From Pelodera strongyloides (taxonomy: Eukaryota > Nematoda > Chromadorea > Rhabditida > Rhabditidae): a stretch of DNA of 64,000 nucleotides. The position numbers and the translations under genes are program-made. Positions 48,899 to 62,700 of this stretch are shown here, piece by piece; the stretch's first letter is position 1; every line of letters begins with the position of its first letter. The stretch spans positions 1-64,000 of the forward strand of contig JAANDG010000367.1 in assembly GCA_036852015.1 (NCBI GenBank). The letters run 5' to 3'. Under the pieces are notes generated by a model. That model searched no databases, was not told where the DNA came from, and saw only the letters and a list, made by a program, of their open reading frames with translations.

Positions 48899-50720
48899 CT
48901 ATTGTTTTCATGGGGTTTGCCTTGTTTGTTGAATGGTCTACAAAAAAAAGTTGCTACCTAAATTTAGTTCCTGTTGAAAAAAAAATGTTTTGGCGTTTCG
49001 TTTCCATGTATGCCAGCAACCGTGCGTTTTGCTTTCAAGTAGCAAACATGCATCATATCTTGTGCAATTTACCGTCATTTTGAACATCTTTGAATTTATC
49101 TGCATTACTTATAGTTTCAAAATACGGTAGTTTTTTTTTATACTTGGAACGAAAATCGGCCATACTAGGAAATCCCATTTTAAAACATGCGTAATGAAAA
49201 GCGAATCGAACGCGCGGGATTTGGACACCCAACCCGCGCGTGCAAAAAAAATTGCCTCCTCCACTATATGGAGTATCTTTGATGCGCATGGTACTGTATT
49301 AAAAAAAATTGGCATTGCTCCAATTCTTCTCAAAGCGTTTGCGCATCGACGTTGCGTGCGCTCGACTTCACATCACACACCACATTGAGCATAAGCTTCT
49401 TGTCAAGTTTGTTATGTTATGGTATTGATTTCATTTATGTGAGCTTTTTTTGCAGCTTTACTTGTTTTCGTATGTGTATGCTATGCATTATACGTTACTA
49501 AGGGTGTATCCCTATCGAAAACAGTACCAGTTTGGTTTGAATCCCTAGAGCTCTCTAGATTATTATGGTACCCGTTTTTCTTGTATCTAGTACGCATTTT
49601 TTTGAATTTGAAACAATGTGGTGGTAAGTTTGAAATCCACACCCCTGCCGAGAAGTACTGGAAACACCATTCGCGCTCTTTCTATGCTGTGATGTGTTGC
49701 TGATTTTAAATAACTCCGCATAAGTGTTGTGTTTGTAGTAAATAACATAGTTGAGATCAGGTGCATTAGGCTCACACCGAATATAAATTATTTCAGGTAA
49801 TTCTGTTTTTTTTTTGGACCTTTGATAGTGTCCTGTCTTTTCTTACTTACATTGCTGCATTCGGGCAAGTTTTTTATGTAAAAAACGCTTCTTCGAAACT
49901 TCATCTTTTTCATCCGTGTCCTTCTACTTATATTACTTTTCTTATTAACTGTGTACGTAAAAGATTCCAACATGAATTTTTTCCTAAATTCCCTCCTTTT
50001 CGATGTGTTTTCCGGTAAGGTCGTCATTTGTCATGTCTATCATTTCAGGCGTGCAAGACAAACGGTTTTGGGGTCGTCGTGTGTTTCGTGACCGCAAAAT
50101 GACCTAGATGTTTTTAATGCGTCATCCAAGAGAAACCACTACAGATAGTGATTAAAATGAGTTTCGAGTGAGTTTTTTTATTAACGCTCTTTTGTGTGTT
50201 TCAGAGTGCGCGTACTTTCACGACCTCAAAATACGGCAGAAAACTAATATGCGTTTATAGCCAAGGATGGTCCTGTTGAATGTTGAAGGTTTTGTATTCG
50301 ACTGTACGCGAAAATGAATTGCATTCGCTGCTTGCCTAGTTGGCGCTAAAGTGCACTCACTGACTCACATACATTTTTTATTGTTCCACACAAAAAAATC
50401 AATGTATGTATACTATGTGAAGTTTCCCTCTCAATAAGCTATACTCTAGACCTTTTACGTCGTCCCCTTTTACCTCCATGTTAATGTAAATGTTCTTTTC
50501 CATTTACGCGCGGTATATTTGGGTATATTCCATTTACGCACGTAATTCTTATTCGGGTAGAACCTCACAGGAAAACCGCATATCTTGACGTCTGACGGTA
50601 TTTATGCGTTGATGTTTCAGAGAGGACGATTGGTTTGGAGGGGGGTTCGGTGGTCTCGACTCATTCAAATGTCCCTCCCCCGACCCTTCCCTCGCCGTTC
50701 CCATACGGGAACCGTCACCA

Positions 50721-53700
50721 ATGCAGTTCTTGGAGGTGAGTTAGTTGAAAATTGAGTTAAAGGGACGCGGTCATCGGTTTGACCCTTATGTATACTCTGT
50801 GGTTTTATGAACTGCACAGTATGAAAAACATAGTGTTGGAAAAAAATCCGACGAAAAACGCTGTTTTCAGCGAGAAATTCATCGATTAAAAAAGTTGCGT
50901 CCGATCCAAGGTCCACAGTTAGCCATAGAAAACCAAATGTTATAATGCCCGCGAGGTATTCGACCGATTAATTAGTGGAATAACGTTCGTCATTATCAGC
51001 ACGGCCATATGCTGGACAATTACTAGGGTTACGGTGCATATTGGTTCGAGGACAAAATTTTTCATCATCATTTTACTCACTGTTGCCGCATTTCTTGTAA
51101 AACATTTTCCCAATACTATGCGTTATTATGAAGATAATAAAAACACAAAGTATACATAAGGGCCAAAACGGTGACCGCGTCCCTTTAAACTGTATTAGCC
51201 TATTGTTTGATTTGAATTTGCCTTTCCTTGTCAATTTTTGACTGTGTATGTGTATGTCTTCAATTTCTCGCTTGAATTTCTCGCTTGCTTTCGTGGAGAA
51301 TTTTCGTGAGAAATGAGACAAGCGCTAAACGGCTGAGTTCTTCATTGTGAGTATGATGGGACTTTAAACAATAGGAATAATGCTCTTGCGGCTTCTTATT
51401 TGTTATATTTTTCGTCACTTCTTTATTCCGCTCTTTATTTAGGTCCAATCCCCCACTCGAGATTTGACCAGTATTCCTTTTCAAGATGACATTATGCAAG
51501 GTAAGAATATATGGCTCTCGTATTTCGTTAAACTTATTAATATGCTGTAAGTGTTTTTCTGGAACACTGTCCCTGATGGCTTTTCTATTTTTCTATTTAT
51601 GCGTATTTGTGTAGGTTTATATATCTTATCCTTTTAGCCTTTGAAGACCAAGAATCGCCTGCTACGTCACAGTATCAGATGATGCAGTCTATTCAAACTA
51701 CTACATACTCGGAAATGCAGACGATGCAGGCTGAGGTATGAATGGTTGTTTGATGTTTATTTGTCAATGTAAATGCAGTCGAATCCATTACGATTGCTCA
51801 TATCGATATGTTTCTCTTTACTATTCATTAGTTTGTTTATTATTTGTTGATTTGTTGATCAGATTCGTCGTAGGAGTACTCTTTCCTCTTTTTTAAACCC
51901 TTTTATTTTCCATAAACTATTAAAGGTAACTTTCATTGTAGAATGACTTGGTATACTATTAAAATAGCTTTTTATTTTCTATAAACTATTAAGGCTAACT
52001 TTCATTGTAGAGTGAGTTGGTATGACTTGGTGTACTATTAAAATATTTAGTGTAATAGGGTTTCCAAGTATGCTTAAAATTTGAAATCGCTCGTATTTTG
52101 GAATATTTTTGTAATTTCTCATTCTCATATTAAATATTGACCTTTCGTCCCAAAATACGGTAGATATGCCAGAAACACCGCACGTTTTTTTGGTATACTT
52201 GGAACTTAGAACCCCCATAAATGTTTGTCTTGTCCGTACCTCTGTTGGCTTCTTTTTGTTCTCCAGTTTATTTATTAGGTTTGTTATCCTTCAAATGTAT
52301 CCAGAGCTCAACAACTTACGAACAACAACACACGCTGCCTGCCATGTTGAACGGGTCGTATGATGTTGGAATGCGAGTGAACGAACAACCACAGTCACAA
52401 CCACAACAACAACAACGTGTTCAGCAACAACACTATTATCAGGTTTGTTTCTTTGTTTGTCGCTTCATATTCGTGATTAATGATGCTTCCAGATAAACTT
52501 TCAAAAATTTTTGTCTGTGGATTTCTGTTCACTGTATATTGATGAACATGTCTAGGTTTTATTTTAGTAATGTTATGTACGACACTTTTATGTAGACCTA
52601 TGCAGTGGTGCTGTTGTGCCTTTTTTCGATGTTTCTCCATTGGCTATATTTTTATTCTATATTTATTTATATCTTATTATATTTATATCTTATTGTGCAT
52701 ATTTTCGACAATAGTTCCGCGTGTTCGTTCGGGTGTAAAAAGAGTTTCGCAGCTCAATATCGAAGTATGCATATGCATTTGTTTCCTATTATGTGAATTT
52801 CTTAGGATACGTTTGAAACTTTTGTATATAAGTATGCCCATGCTAAACCAATCATATTTCCATGTAAGGGCCTCAGGCGGCGTGAGCCGACTGGTATTAA
52901 AATATACGTTCGTTGTATTTACAATTTTTTATTTATTTGTTACTTGGATTTCTATGCGTATTTTTTTATTATGCTATGTATGTTTTGTGTTTAGCAGCAT
53001 CATGCACAGCCCAGTACTTCGCAAGGCACTGGACTGCAACAAGTGCAGACTGCTGTGACGTCTACTGTAGCGTCCGTGGCAAGGCCTCCTCCCAAGACGG
53101 TAAGATAGTTTGCTAGATTTAGATTGTTAGATTAGCTCCGCTCAGAACATCTGTTGGTTTTCTTTATTGGTAATATTTGTGTTTTGGCTGGCGATTGCCT
53201 GACCGTTCGTTTATATATTTAGACAACTGCGCGAGCGCCTGCGGCCACCGTCAGTCGTAGCAAGCAGCGGAACCTACAGCCAAAACAGCCTAATGGTAGT
53301 CGAAAGAAGCCAGCCGGTAGGCATATTCTCTCATTTCGAATTTTAGATGGCAATATGTGAGTATATATATGGTTCGATTTCTTCTTTTTTTTTGTGGTTT
53401 CCTAAGTACAGTAGTCGAATGATTTTGGAAAGAACTTAGTTATCGACTATCGTGTCGTATTTTTGTCCCTTTCTAAACTGAATCTACTTTCTCACACTTC
53501 GCTATATTTTCCAGCTGCAGAAGGTACGAACACAGTGGGTGCTGTTTTGCAAACGGCCAATAAATTGGCCGCTGCATCGTCTACCGACCCGGCTCAAAAT
53601 CAAAACTTCAATTCATCCGGTGGAATGGTTATGAGGTTGTCGGTTGATAACAGCCAGCGGGTTGCTCAGCTAAGTTCAGGTGTGTTTCTTTTAAAATGTA

Positions 53701-56700
53701 ATTACCATACATTGAGTTGGCGACATCAGTGGCGTATTTCGCTTCAACTCTTTAGAGAGAAATAGCGGCCGATTTTTGAAACGCATAAAAAGTACATATG
53801 TATTTTTTACACAATTGGGGTCGATTTTTATGATAAAAATGTTCATTTGCGCATAGTGCATGGTAGTTTAATTTTGCATAGGTTTCAAGAACCGGCCCTT
53901 TTTCGCTTTAAGAGTTAGAATGTGTGGGTAAATAGAATTGTCATTGTTTGTGTTTCATAAATTGAGAAGATCTTTCTTTTGCTCAGGATCGCTGTTACTG
54001 TAGTCTCCTTGTCTCCATGTATGTATTTTTCTATAACTATATTTAGAAATCGCTCTCTTACACGATGAACAGCGCAAGCGAGGCATCGACAATTCGATGC
54101 GTATTAAAGATCTCGAAAGTAAAAGAGCGCAAATCTTCTTTGAAGCCCTTCGACAGCAACATGTCAAGTAAGCTTTATTTAATATAATTTTCGTGTAACT
54201 GAGACGTCGTTAGTTGGGTAGGATTGTTTTGTAATCTTTTTACGTTACGAACTGCTCTTATACCCTTGCGATAAAAAGCCTTAAGCCTAGCTTCTTGTGT
54301 GATGTTAATACTCGTTATTCTTTATTTGTTCATCACGATTTGATGATTATGTTGATTATTATTATTATTATTATTATATAAATGGGTATACTTTTAGTGT
54401 GGATGAATTGTCGCGGCAGGCCACGGCACCTCCTCCCGCTGCTCCCAGGGCGAGACCTGCAGCACAACGAGCAGCGGCCCCTGCTGTATTGGTAACACAG
54501 CAGCAACCAGTCACTGTGTCTCATAAACAACAACATTCTGCTCAATATGTAACATCGTCTCCCACGGTTACCGTTCAACATATGCCGCCCTCCCAGCAAC
54601 ATCATCCCCAAAACGCGCCACAGTATTATCAACAAACGCAAACATTACAGGTACTTGCTTTTGCTTTATTACTGATGGACATGTGAGCCTGTCAGCTCTT
54701 AGTTAGTAGAAAGTTGCTACTTTTTTGCTATTTTATATGTTTTCTTCAAGATTCCGTAAATTTTGATAAGTATGTAAAATTAAAACTGTTTTATTTTGCG
54801 AATCTTTTTTGCTCATGTTGCAAACCATTCATGTCTTCATTTGTAGCCGCAACAAGCGCAAGCACAGCCGCAAACATCTCATGGGCCAACGATGACAACG
54901 GTACAAGCACAACCCGGACAGCGGGATCGACGGGCACCGCCTCTATACAAGGTTAGTCTACTCCTCTATGTGTTTTTGCAGTCGAACCACCTTTGTATGC
55001 CGTTCAATCGCATTATATTTCGTTGCCATCTTGTTGTTTCTGTTTTTACCGGTACATATCGTTTTTTACTCTGTTCTGTAACCTATCGTTTTTGTAGCAG
55101 GTCGTCACTTACATGTCCCAGGCTTCACAACAACCGATGCAGGGTGGTGGAGGACCTACTGTATATCAATCGGCGGCCCAAGTATCGCAGGTATTGTTAT
55201 TTTGTTGGTATTATTCCTATTGACTGTTTTATGTTGGTGTATTTTTTATATATTGTTTGATCCTATGGTTCGAAAATGTTGCTTTATGGCTTTTATGCGG
55301 GTTGATGACTTGCGGATTTTAGTGCGATCCCACCCCTACTGGTGTAACGATTCAACAGTCTTCAATTAGACAGAACCAGCAAATTGTGCCACCTCACCAA
55401 AGTATTGTACAAGTTAGTTTTTAGATCAGTTTTCAGTTTGCCTTTCCCCTCCTTAATTTTGCTGTTAGAACCTTATATACTCGCTCATGGTCTTGCTTTT
55501 TTTACTTTCGAGTATATGGTTTTAGGTTTGGTGTATCGTTAACTTGGAGTAATGTTGAAATTTAAGACCTCGCAACCCATGCATATGCTCGTTCAACAGG
55601 GTGTGTCTCATCCACCACACCATCAGCCGCATGTCCAGGTGGTATCCTCACAAAGTTTCGCTGCGTCTCACCAGCTCCAACCAGGTCATTCGTACAGGGA
55701 ACCCAGCGTTAAAGAGGTTGGATTTCTGAAAATTGTAATTTTTTTTACCCTACTGTGTTCATTTGTTTATCTTTAATGGAACATGAGACACTCGGGCCTC
55801 CTATTGCTAATTCTGATTAGCTCATTAGATGGTGTACTGGTTAGTTGAGTTAGCTCAATCAAGACACTTAGCATAGTCGGAGGAGGGAGGAGCCAAAAAA
55901 GAAACAGTGTATGAGTCTAGAAGGGGTCTGAGCGTCTGAGTGCATGTTGAATTGCTCTTCATAGTATGGCTGGCCTCGTTCTTCTTATTTCCTTATTTCT
56001 CGGTTTTATGGATGCCTTGCCATGTCGTGATTGTGTCATGTGTGTTGTTGTGTTGTAGGTAGTGCAAGTGGTTGTCGGTTCCTCCTCTCAACTGTCCTCT
56101 TCTGCGTCGAGTCAGCCGGTCGTCATGCGGCACACCCCAATCTCTGCCACACTTCAGCAAGCAGGCGCCCCAGCGTCCACTCTGCGATCTCAACTCTCGC
56201 ACCAGAGCCCGTTGTCCAGGACTCCAGTCTCGTCTAGACTCCAACATCACATGATTTACACGCAGCAGCAACCCTCGGTGTCGGGAATCAAAGCCCCCAG
56301 TGCTCCCGTTCCACAACCGGTACCGCCTCCCAAATCGAAGCCAATTGAGGTAACATTTTTGTAATTTTGGTCTTAGGTTAGGGCGCGTTCGACGGAAAAC
56401 ATAATTGAAAACAGAAGTGTTCGTGACTGCGTCTATAGCTATGCACCAAAGAGGTAGTTTTATCCGTTTTTGTCCCATCTCGAACTCTCGATCCCGTCCG
56501 TAGAATATTGTGTCCCGCTAGGTTGCTAATGGCTTGTTGTGTTGTGTCGGGAATCTGCCAAAACATGTTATTCCCCATTGACTGAAAGTGAACTTGTTGT
56601 CGTAGGCGTGAAATGTGGTTTTTTGCTACCTTGGGCTATGCTGTTCGTATATTTTATTTATCTTTTCTGCGGCCATGCATAGAAATTATTCAAAACTACG

Positions 56701-59700
56701 TTTATAAAAGCCTGAAGACTTGTTGATTAATAACGGTATGTTTAGCTGCCCAAGCCTGATCCGGTTGAATGTGCCAAGAGGATAGAGGAGAAGAAATTGA
56801 TACGAGCGCAGAGGTTTGTTTTTACAAAATTGTACGTTAGAGTTGTTTGTATTCATTTTCAGTCGGTATATGATTCATTGTTTCTCTAGTTTGTATCACT
56901 CATGTCAGTCTTTTTGTTAGTTTATTCCATATGAGCTCTTAAATGAACCTTTTTCCCTTTCTACTGTCCCTCATTTTTCCCACTTAGGTTGCGCGATGGA
57001 TTAGCGAAATTATCCGCAAAACTGGAGTTTCCGGAAACAGAGCGGCCTTTTTCTTCGATGCATGATGTGATGCAGAGATTAGTTCCCTACGGTTTATACC
57101 ATGAACCGGACGTCAGCCAGGATACTTTGGAAGAAGGTAGTGTGCTTTATCTCAAGAACACGTGTCTGATTTGGTAGTGTTCAGTTTTTGTTGTTGTTGT
57201 TGAAATATTTTCCTTGCCTTGCCTGATCTTTATAAGCGCGGAATTCACTCTTTCTTATTCTCAAATGACTCCGTTTTTTATTTTGTAATGGAGTTTCGAT
57301 GTGTGACAGAATTTCCTTCCAAGTATAGAAAAATTTACCGTATTTTGGAACGATTGAATATTTTATATGGAAATAAATCAAATATTCTCGTGTATTTTCA
57401 GAATACGGTAGATTTTTGGCATACATCGTAACTCCATGGTACTTGAATTTTGTGGTGACTTGAATCATGCTTTGTCGATTTTCAGCTGACTCGAGCATAT
57501 TGCGCTCTTTTGTCAATAACGATTCGAGGATGTCGCGGTTGCAAAAGAGGCTCAACCGAGTTTTCTATAGGGAAGCAATGGTTAGTCGATTATACACGTG
57601 CTTACTTTTTTCATTGTATGCATTATTGCATATATTAGATTATTACATTTGTTTGTGTGCTTTTTGTAGATTGTGAGAAGTGAACTTAAACTTTTCATAT
57701 TGTGTTCTCTATATTCCACCCACATTATTATATCGTTATAACTGTGACTTATTCAGAATGGAAGTGATCACGTGGATCGAAACTTGATGCTTTTTCTTGA
57801 TGTTGAGTATGAGAAGCGGAAGCTTGAAGAGGAAAAGCAAAGTGTTTCTGTTGATACACGAGGTTAGTGCTGGCTGCTCCGATAAGCCTTAGTAATGATG
57901 CAAAGAGTTCATCTCTTTGTATTACTATTGCTTATTGCTATGTTTTACAAGTTACCTTTATTTTGGTTTACGAACAATTCGTACATAGTCCCTTTCCATA
58001 ACGTGATTCTTGTGATGTTTCTGTTTTACTATTCGTCTTGTTTTTAGAACAATTCATTGCTCAATCCGAATTTATCCCGGCTCTCAGGGAGCGTGGAATT
58101 GTAGATGTAAAGGCGCCCTCTCGGACCGGACTTGTTCCCAAACTCGTTGTGAGTTCTCATTTTCTTCCATTTCTTTTGCTACAAATATATAACTATAATT
58201 TTACAGTTTTTTATATTCGAGCACTGTTGCTTCACCAAGATTGCATTTAAATTTTTATTCCTGTAGGGAAGTATTTCGTTGCATTGTGGTCATTAGTTTT
58301 TGCATGTTGCTTTACAGAGTGTGGGCACATACGATTACCATCCCTTCTGTGATATTCCGCCGGTCACTCCGCGACCGCCCCCGTCGCCATCACCACCACC
58401 TAGGGTGAGTTTTTAATTTATTAATTGAAGTAATTGTCGTTTCTTCTTGCACGTTGTGTTGTTGGCATTTATCGACGTCAGGATATTGTCCCCCTCCTGG
58501 GGGGGGGGGAGTTTTAAGAGGATCATTGGAGGAATGTCCTCTTTTGTTGTAAAGGCGCTAAATAAAGTTGCTTCCACCTTCCACTTCTTTCGTCATGGTT
58601 CAATTAATAAACTGTGTAAAGCTTCTAGTATCCTTCCAGCCTAAGCACATGATCACATGTGCATCGACTATCGTTTTTATTTTGTTTTATGAGTATGACG
58701 GCCGCGTATATGTTTTCAGTCTCCGTCAAAATCCCCAGTCAAGTCTTCTCGGAGACGATCTTCCACTTCTTCATCCACTACTCTCCGCTCCCCTGTTGCT
58801 TCGCCCACCCCACCCAGGAACTATGCACGAAGGACGGGCGCTGGACGGCAAATTGTGGTTAGTGAGCAGAGCACAGTGGTGTCGGAATAAGGCCGTAGTG
58901 TAGTTAAAGCCTACGACGCCTAGCTTTGTGGCTGATTAAACAGTTTATTATAGAGGTGATGTGAGTTAACCGTCATTTGAATCATTTTAGGCGATTCCTC
59001 GGAAAGAACCTCGCAAGGCGGAACTTGACCTTGATATACCTAAGGCTGAGTTCGGGCGAGAACGCATTTCCTTTCGAAATACTCCCAGGAGGGATTCCCG
59101 ATCGTCCGTTAAGGATGTATGTTGTTTTCACCTTTGAATATTGTTCCTGAATCGTTTGCCTTAGCAAGTGCTTGTCCCATTTTCGCATGATATTTACTGA
59201 GTAGTGGACTCTGGTCGCTCAGCGTCCGAATGCGCGCCCAGTTTTCCGCTCGGTGCAGTGTCGCAGGTGCGCACCGGACACAAGCTGTGCGCGCGCTTAG
59301 CGAAGTGTGCAGTGCACTCCTCAGATCATACCACATACTCAACTAATACACCCATATTTCGCAAGAAATGTATTTAAGTGGGATCGAACCTGCGCATTCT
59401 ATTGAAGTATTGACCTGAAACCAGCGCCCAGACCTGTCGGCCACACACATACCACACTCGAGGGACGCCCCAGAGAAACTGAATATCAACGTTGCTTGTA
59501 ATTAAATTCATCGACGAACTCGCATGGTGGCTTGATCCCCGTCACGAAAATAGCGTAAAACCACGCGCGCGCATTCTTTTAGCTGAAACCGCACGCAGGC
59601 TTTTGGGGCTGAAAGTGGTTGCGCGTGCGGGCGGTCAAGAACGTAGGAGACATTCCACAAAAAGAGTACGTTGTCAAAACATTTTTGGGTGAAACCTATT

Positions 59701-62700
59701 GTTGTTATACACGTGCCCCGTTCATAACACTAAGCTAAACAATTCACCTTACACTAATCTTATGACTGGTTGGTCACGGAAGCCCGTAGTGTATTTTACC
59801 GTTTCCAGGAGCCGAGTACCCCTGTTGGGAAAACCACTCCACGGCGAGCTCCTAAGATTGAGGAGCAGTTTAGTGAACCGAGCTCATCGACGGTTCTCCC
59901 GCAAACAGTGGACGAGGTGGACGAACAGAAAATCTTCAAGGTACTGTTGCATGTTTTGCTGTGTGATGAGCATTTATTATTGTTGCGGGTCACTAGGGCA
60001 TACATCTCGTTGGAAATCCGGAGTTGGTTCCCGCGATGGTGGTATTGCTGTTAGACCTGCAGTTACGCAATATGCTAATCTGGAAGGCGGTTTCGTCTGG
60101 TAGTTGGCGGCTATGCTGGTAACATTCTAAATTCCAGTATAGTTGATTTAACCCATTGTTATTTTCAAGTAATTTTTACAGAGTCCAACAAGACCACCGT
60201 CTGCTCACATCCCCCGCCGGTATCCTGCGAAACTGCAGGCGAAAATGGATGTTCGTCGGGAAATGGAGCGAGCTGAGGAGGAAAAGAGAGCTAGAGAGGA
60301 AAAGGAACGGCAAGAGAGAGAAGAACAAGAGAGAAGGTTGTTGCGAGAAGAAGAGGAGAGACGAGCAAGAGAACTGCAAGCCAAGGAGAGACTGGAGAAC
60401 GAAGAGCAAGAACTGATCAAGCAAGAACGCGAACGGGAAGAGCGGAAGCGACGAGAGATGAAGGAGAAGCTTGAGCGTGAGAGAGCCAGGGAGAAGAGAG
60501 AAAGGGAGAGGATGAAAGCTAAGGAGCGAAGCGCCAGAGAACAGTCGAGAAGACCTCCAAGGGGTACGCCAAAGGAAGAATCCAATACCCATGTCGCGGA
60601 AACAGGCCTTCGTGGAACGGCGCCTAGTGCCAACGTTAAGGAAGTGACAGCCCCATCAGTCTCAGCACTCGGATCGTCAAATGCTCCCAAGGCTGTTCCT
60701 GTTCCTCTTGCTACGCTGGTATGTGGTTTTGTCGTATTTTTGGTTGGGTGCGGGGCGTTGGTGTTGTTCCTGAGTATACATCATCCATTCATGGTATCAG
60801 TTATATGTACTGATTTACTTGTGCATATTATTGTATGAGCATAGTCGCCGAAAATAACAGTCTCATACTCATTTAGTTATTGTTATTGAAGTTGCGAGGC
60901 CTGTTAGCCTGTTATATTTTAAATAAAACTGGTTTATTTTCCTTGTACAGATGCTCACAACATCTGTACAAGGAAAATACATCTATCCATCCCGCTAATG
61001 GAGCGTGCAAAAGAAGAACTAAAACTGGTTTGTTTAGAATATCCGACGACCATCAGCTGCCGAGCAGAACCTTGAAGAAGAGGCATCCGATTCTAGTGCA
61101 TCTCCTGAACTTTCCACCTTTATTCCCGAGCCCATAATCAAGGTTAGTTAAGTGAAAGGATGAAGTATTTGCGTGCACCGCTGTGTGTGTGTGTGGGGGG
61201 GGGGGGGTGAATCTGTGTGAAGGACCTTTCGTTTAGCTTCCTCAGTTTGAAATGTACACTTGTTTTCGCACCCACGGAGTTGTTTAGTTGTATTTCTGTT
61301 TTATTTTAAGGCAACTCCTCCCAAGAAAGAGCATACGACATGGAGAAGCGAAGCATCAAAGCTTACGGCGTCAAGTCTGAGGTCAGTATTAAGATTTCCA
61401 TTTTGGATATTTCGCATTTTCGTTATGTGAGTCATTGTGCCATGATGTGTCGATAGCTGTGCAACGTTCGGTTTGGGTATAAGTTTATATGATAGAGAGC
61501 AATCGTATTTCCATTTAAGTTTTTTTCAGCAGTTCTACGACTGGAACTTTTGTCGTGCCTCCTATGCACCATCTGCAGGAACCAAGTGTATCAGCCCGTG
61601 AACCATCGCCTCCTCGTACGCCAGAATATATACCACACAAGTTCCGAAGGCATGGACAACGAGCAAATATGGCTGGCGCACCGGTAAGTTTTTTGCTCAT
61701 AATAGTTTATTGGTTCACCGAGCCGAAAAAAATATATAGTTAATATCGTATTAGAACTTCAGGGATGTCATACATCCCGTGTGTAAATGGAGATAATAAT
61801 AACGGTTTATTGGTTAACAATCAATACAAAAAAGAACGTCAACCAAAGGGAACCCTAAGACCCCGCGCTTCACAACGCGAAAGTACTTACCAGGGACCAA
61901 ATATATAGCTGTGTGTTCTGAACTGGCATATTAATTTACAAACAAACAAACATGCATATTAATTTACAAACAAATTACACAAGGAAAAACATAAACTTAC
62001 GACATAAGGCAAAACACATAAAGACAAACTACAAACATGATAAAACTAAGGCGCGAAACATAAGAACATAAACATATAACCTACATGACAAACTAACTCA
62101 AGATGACAACAAAACGAGACACAACATAAAAAACATACAACTCTCGATTGAAAACTCTAATTAAAGAATGTTGGTTGTGGATTTAAATACAATTCCTTAT
62201 AATCTTCTATTACTTGTATTATTTGCTCTAAGTTTTGACATGAATTGACTCCTGGGGGGAGCTTATTGACATAATCGAATATTCTAGCAAAGAACCAATG
62301 CTTGTCACGAAATTTCATTCGCGTTTTACGAATGACAAATCTGTGCGGTCTACAAGGCATACGGGAGACTTGCGACTTCAATGTTAAAAATTTCGAGTAA
62401 TTGAAGGCGAACTGATGTGTTACAATTTTAAAGAATGTAATGAGATCAGTGCGCCTCCTTCTAACAAAAAGAGGGTCCAATTTCATAACTGAAAGCCTGC
62501 AACGATACGAACCACCAATGTTATTACGAGAGCGTATAATTTTGGAAAATTGTCGTTGCGGTCTTTCTAATTGTTAATAAAAGATTATCTGTTTTGCTTA
62601 GCGGCCGAAACATGTCCCGATGATTGATTTGACTCAAATAGGTAATGTGTAAATTTGTAATAGTATCCTGAGGTGGTCTCAGACTCAGACACTCCGCAGG

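Larger units (their letters stand above)
44833..50720. other. Repeat-rich intergenic region
   Basis: No gene is recognised between the retrotransposon and the BICRA-like gene. It contains tandem repeats, a foldback element, a dispersed repeat and several MITEs, listed separately. From 49200 to 50650 I see only AT-rich sequence without recognised structure. Confidence 0.6.
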
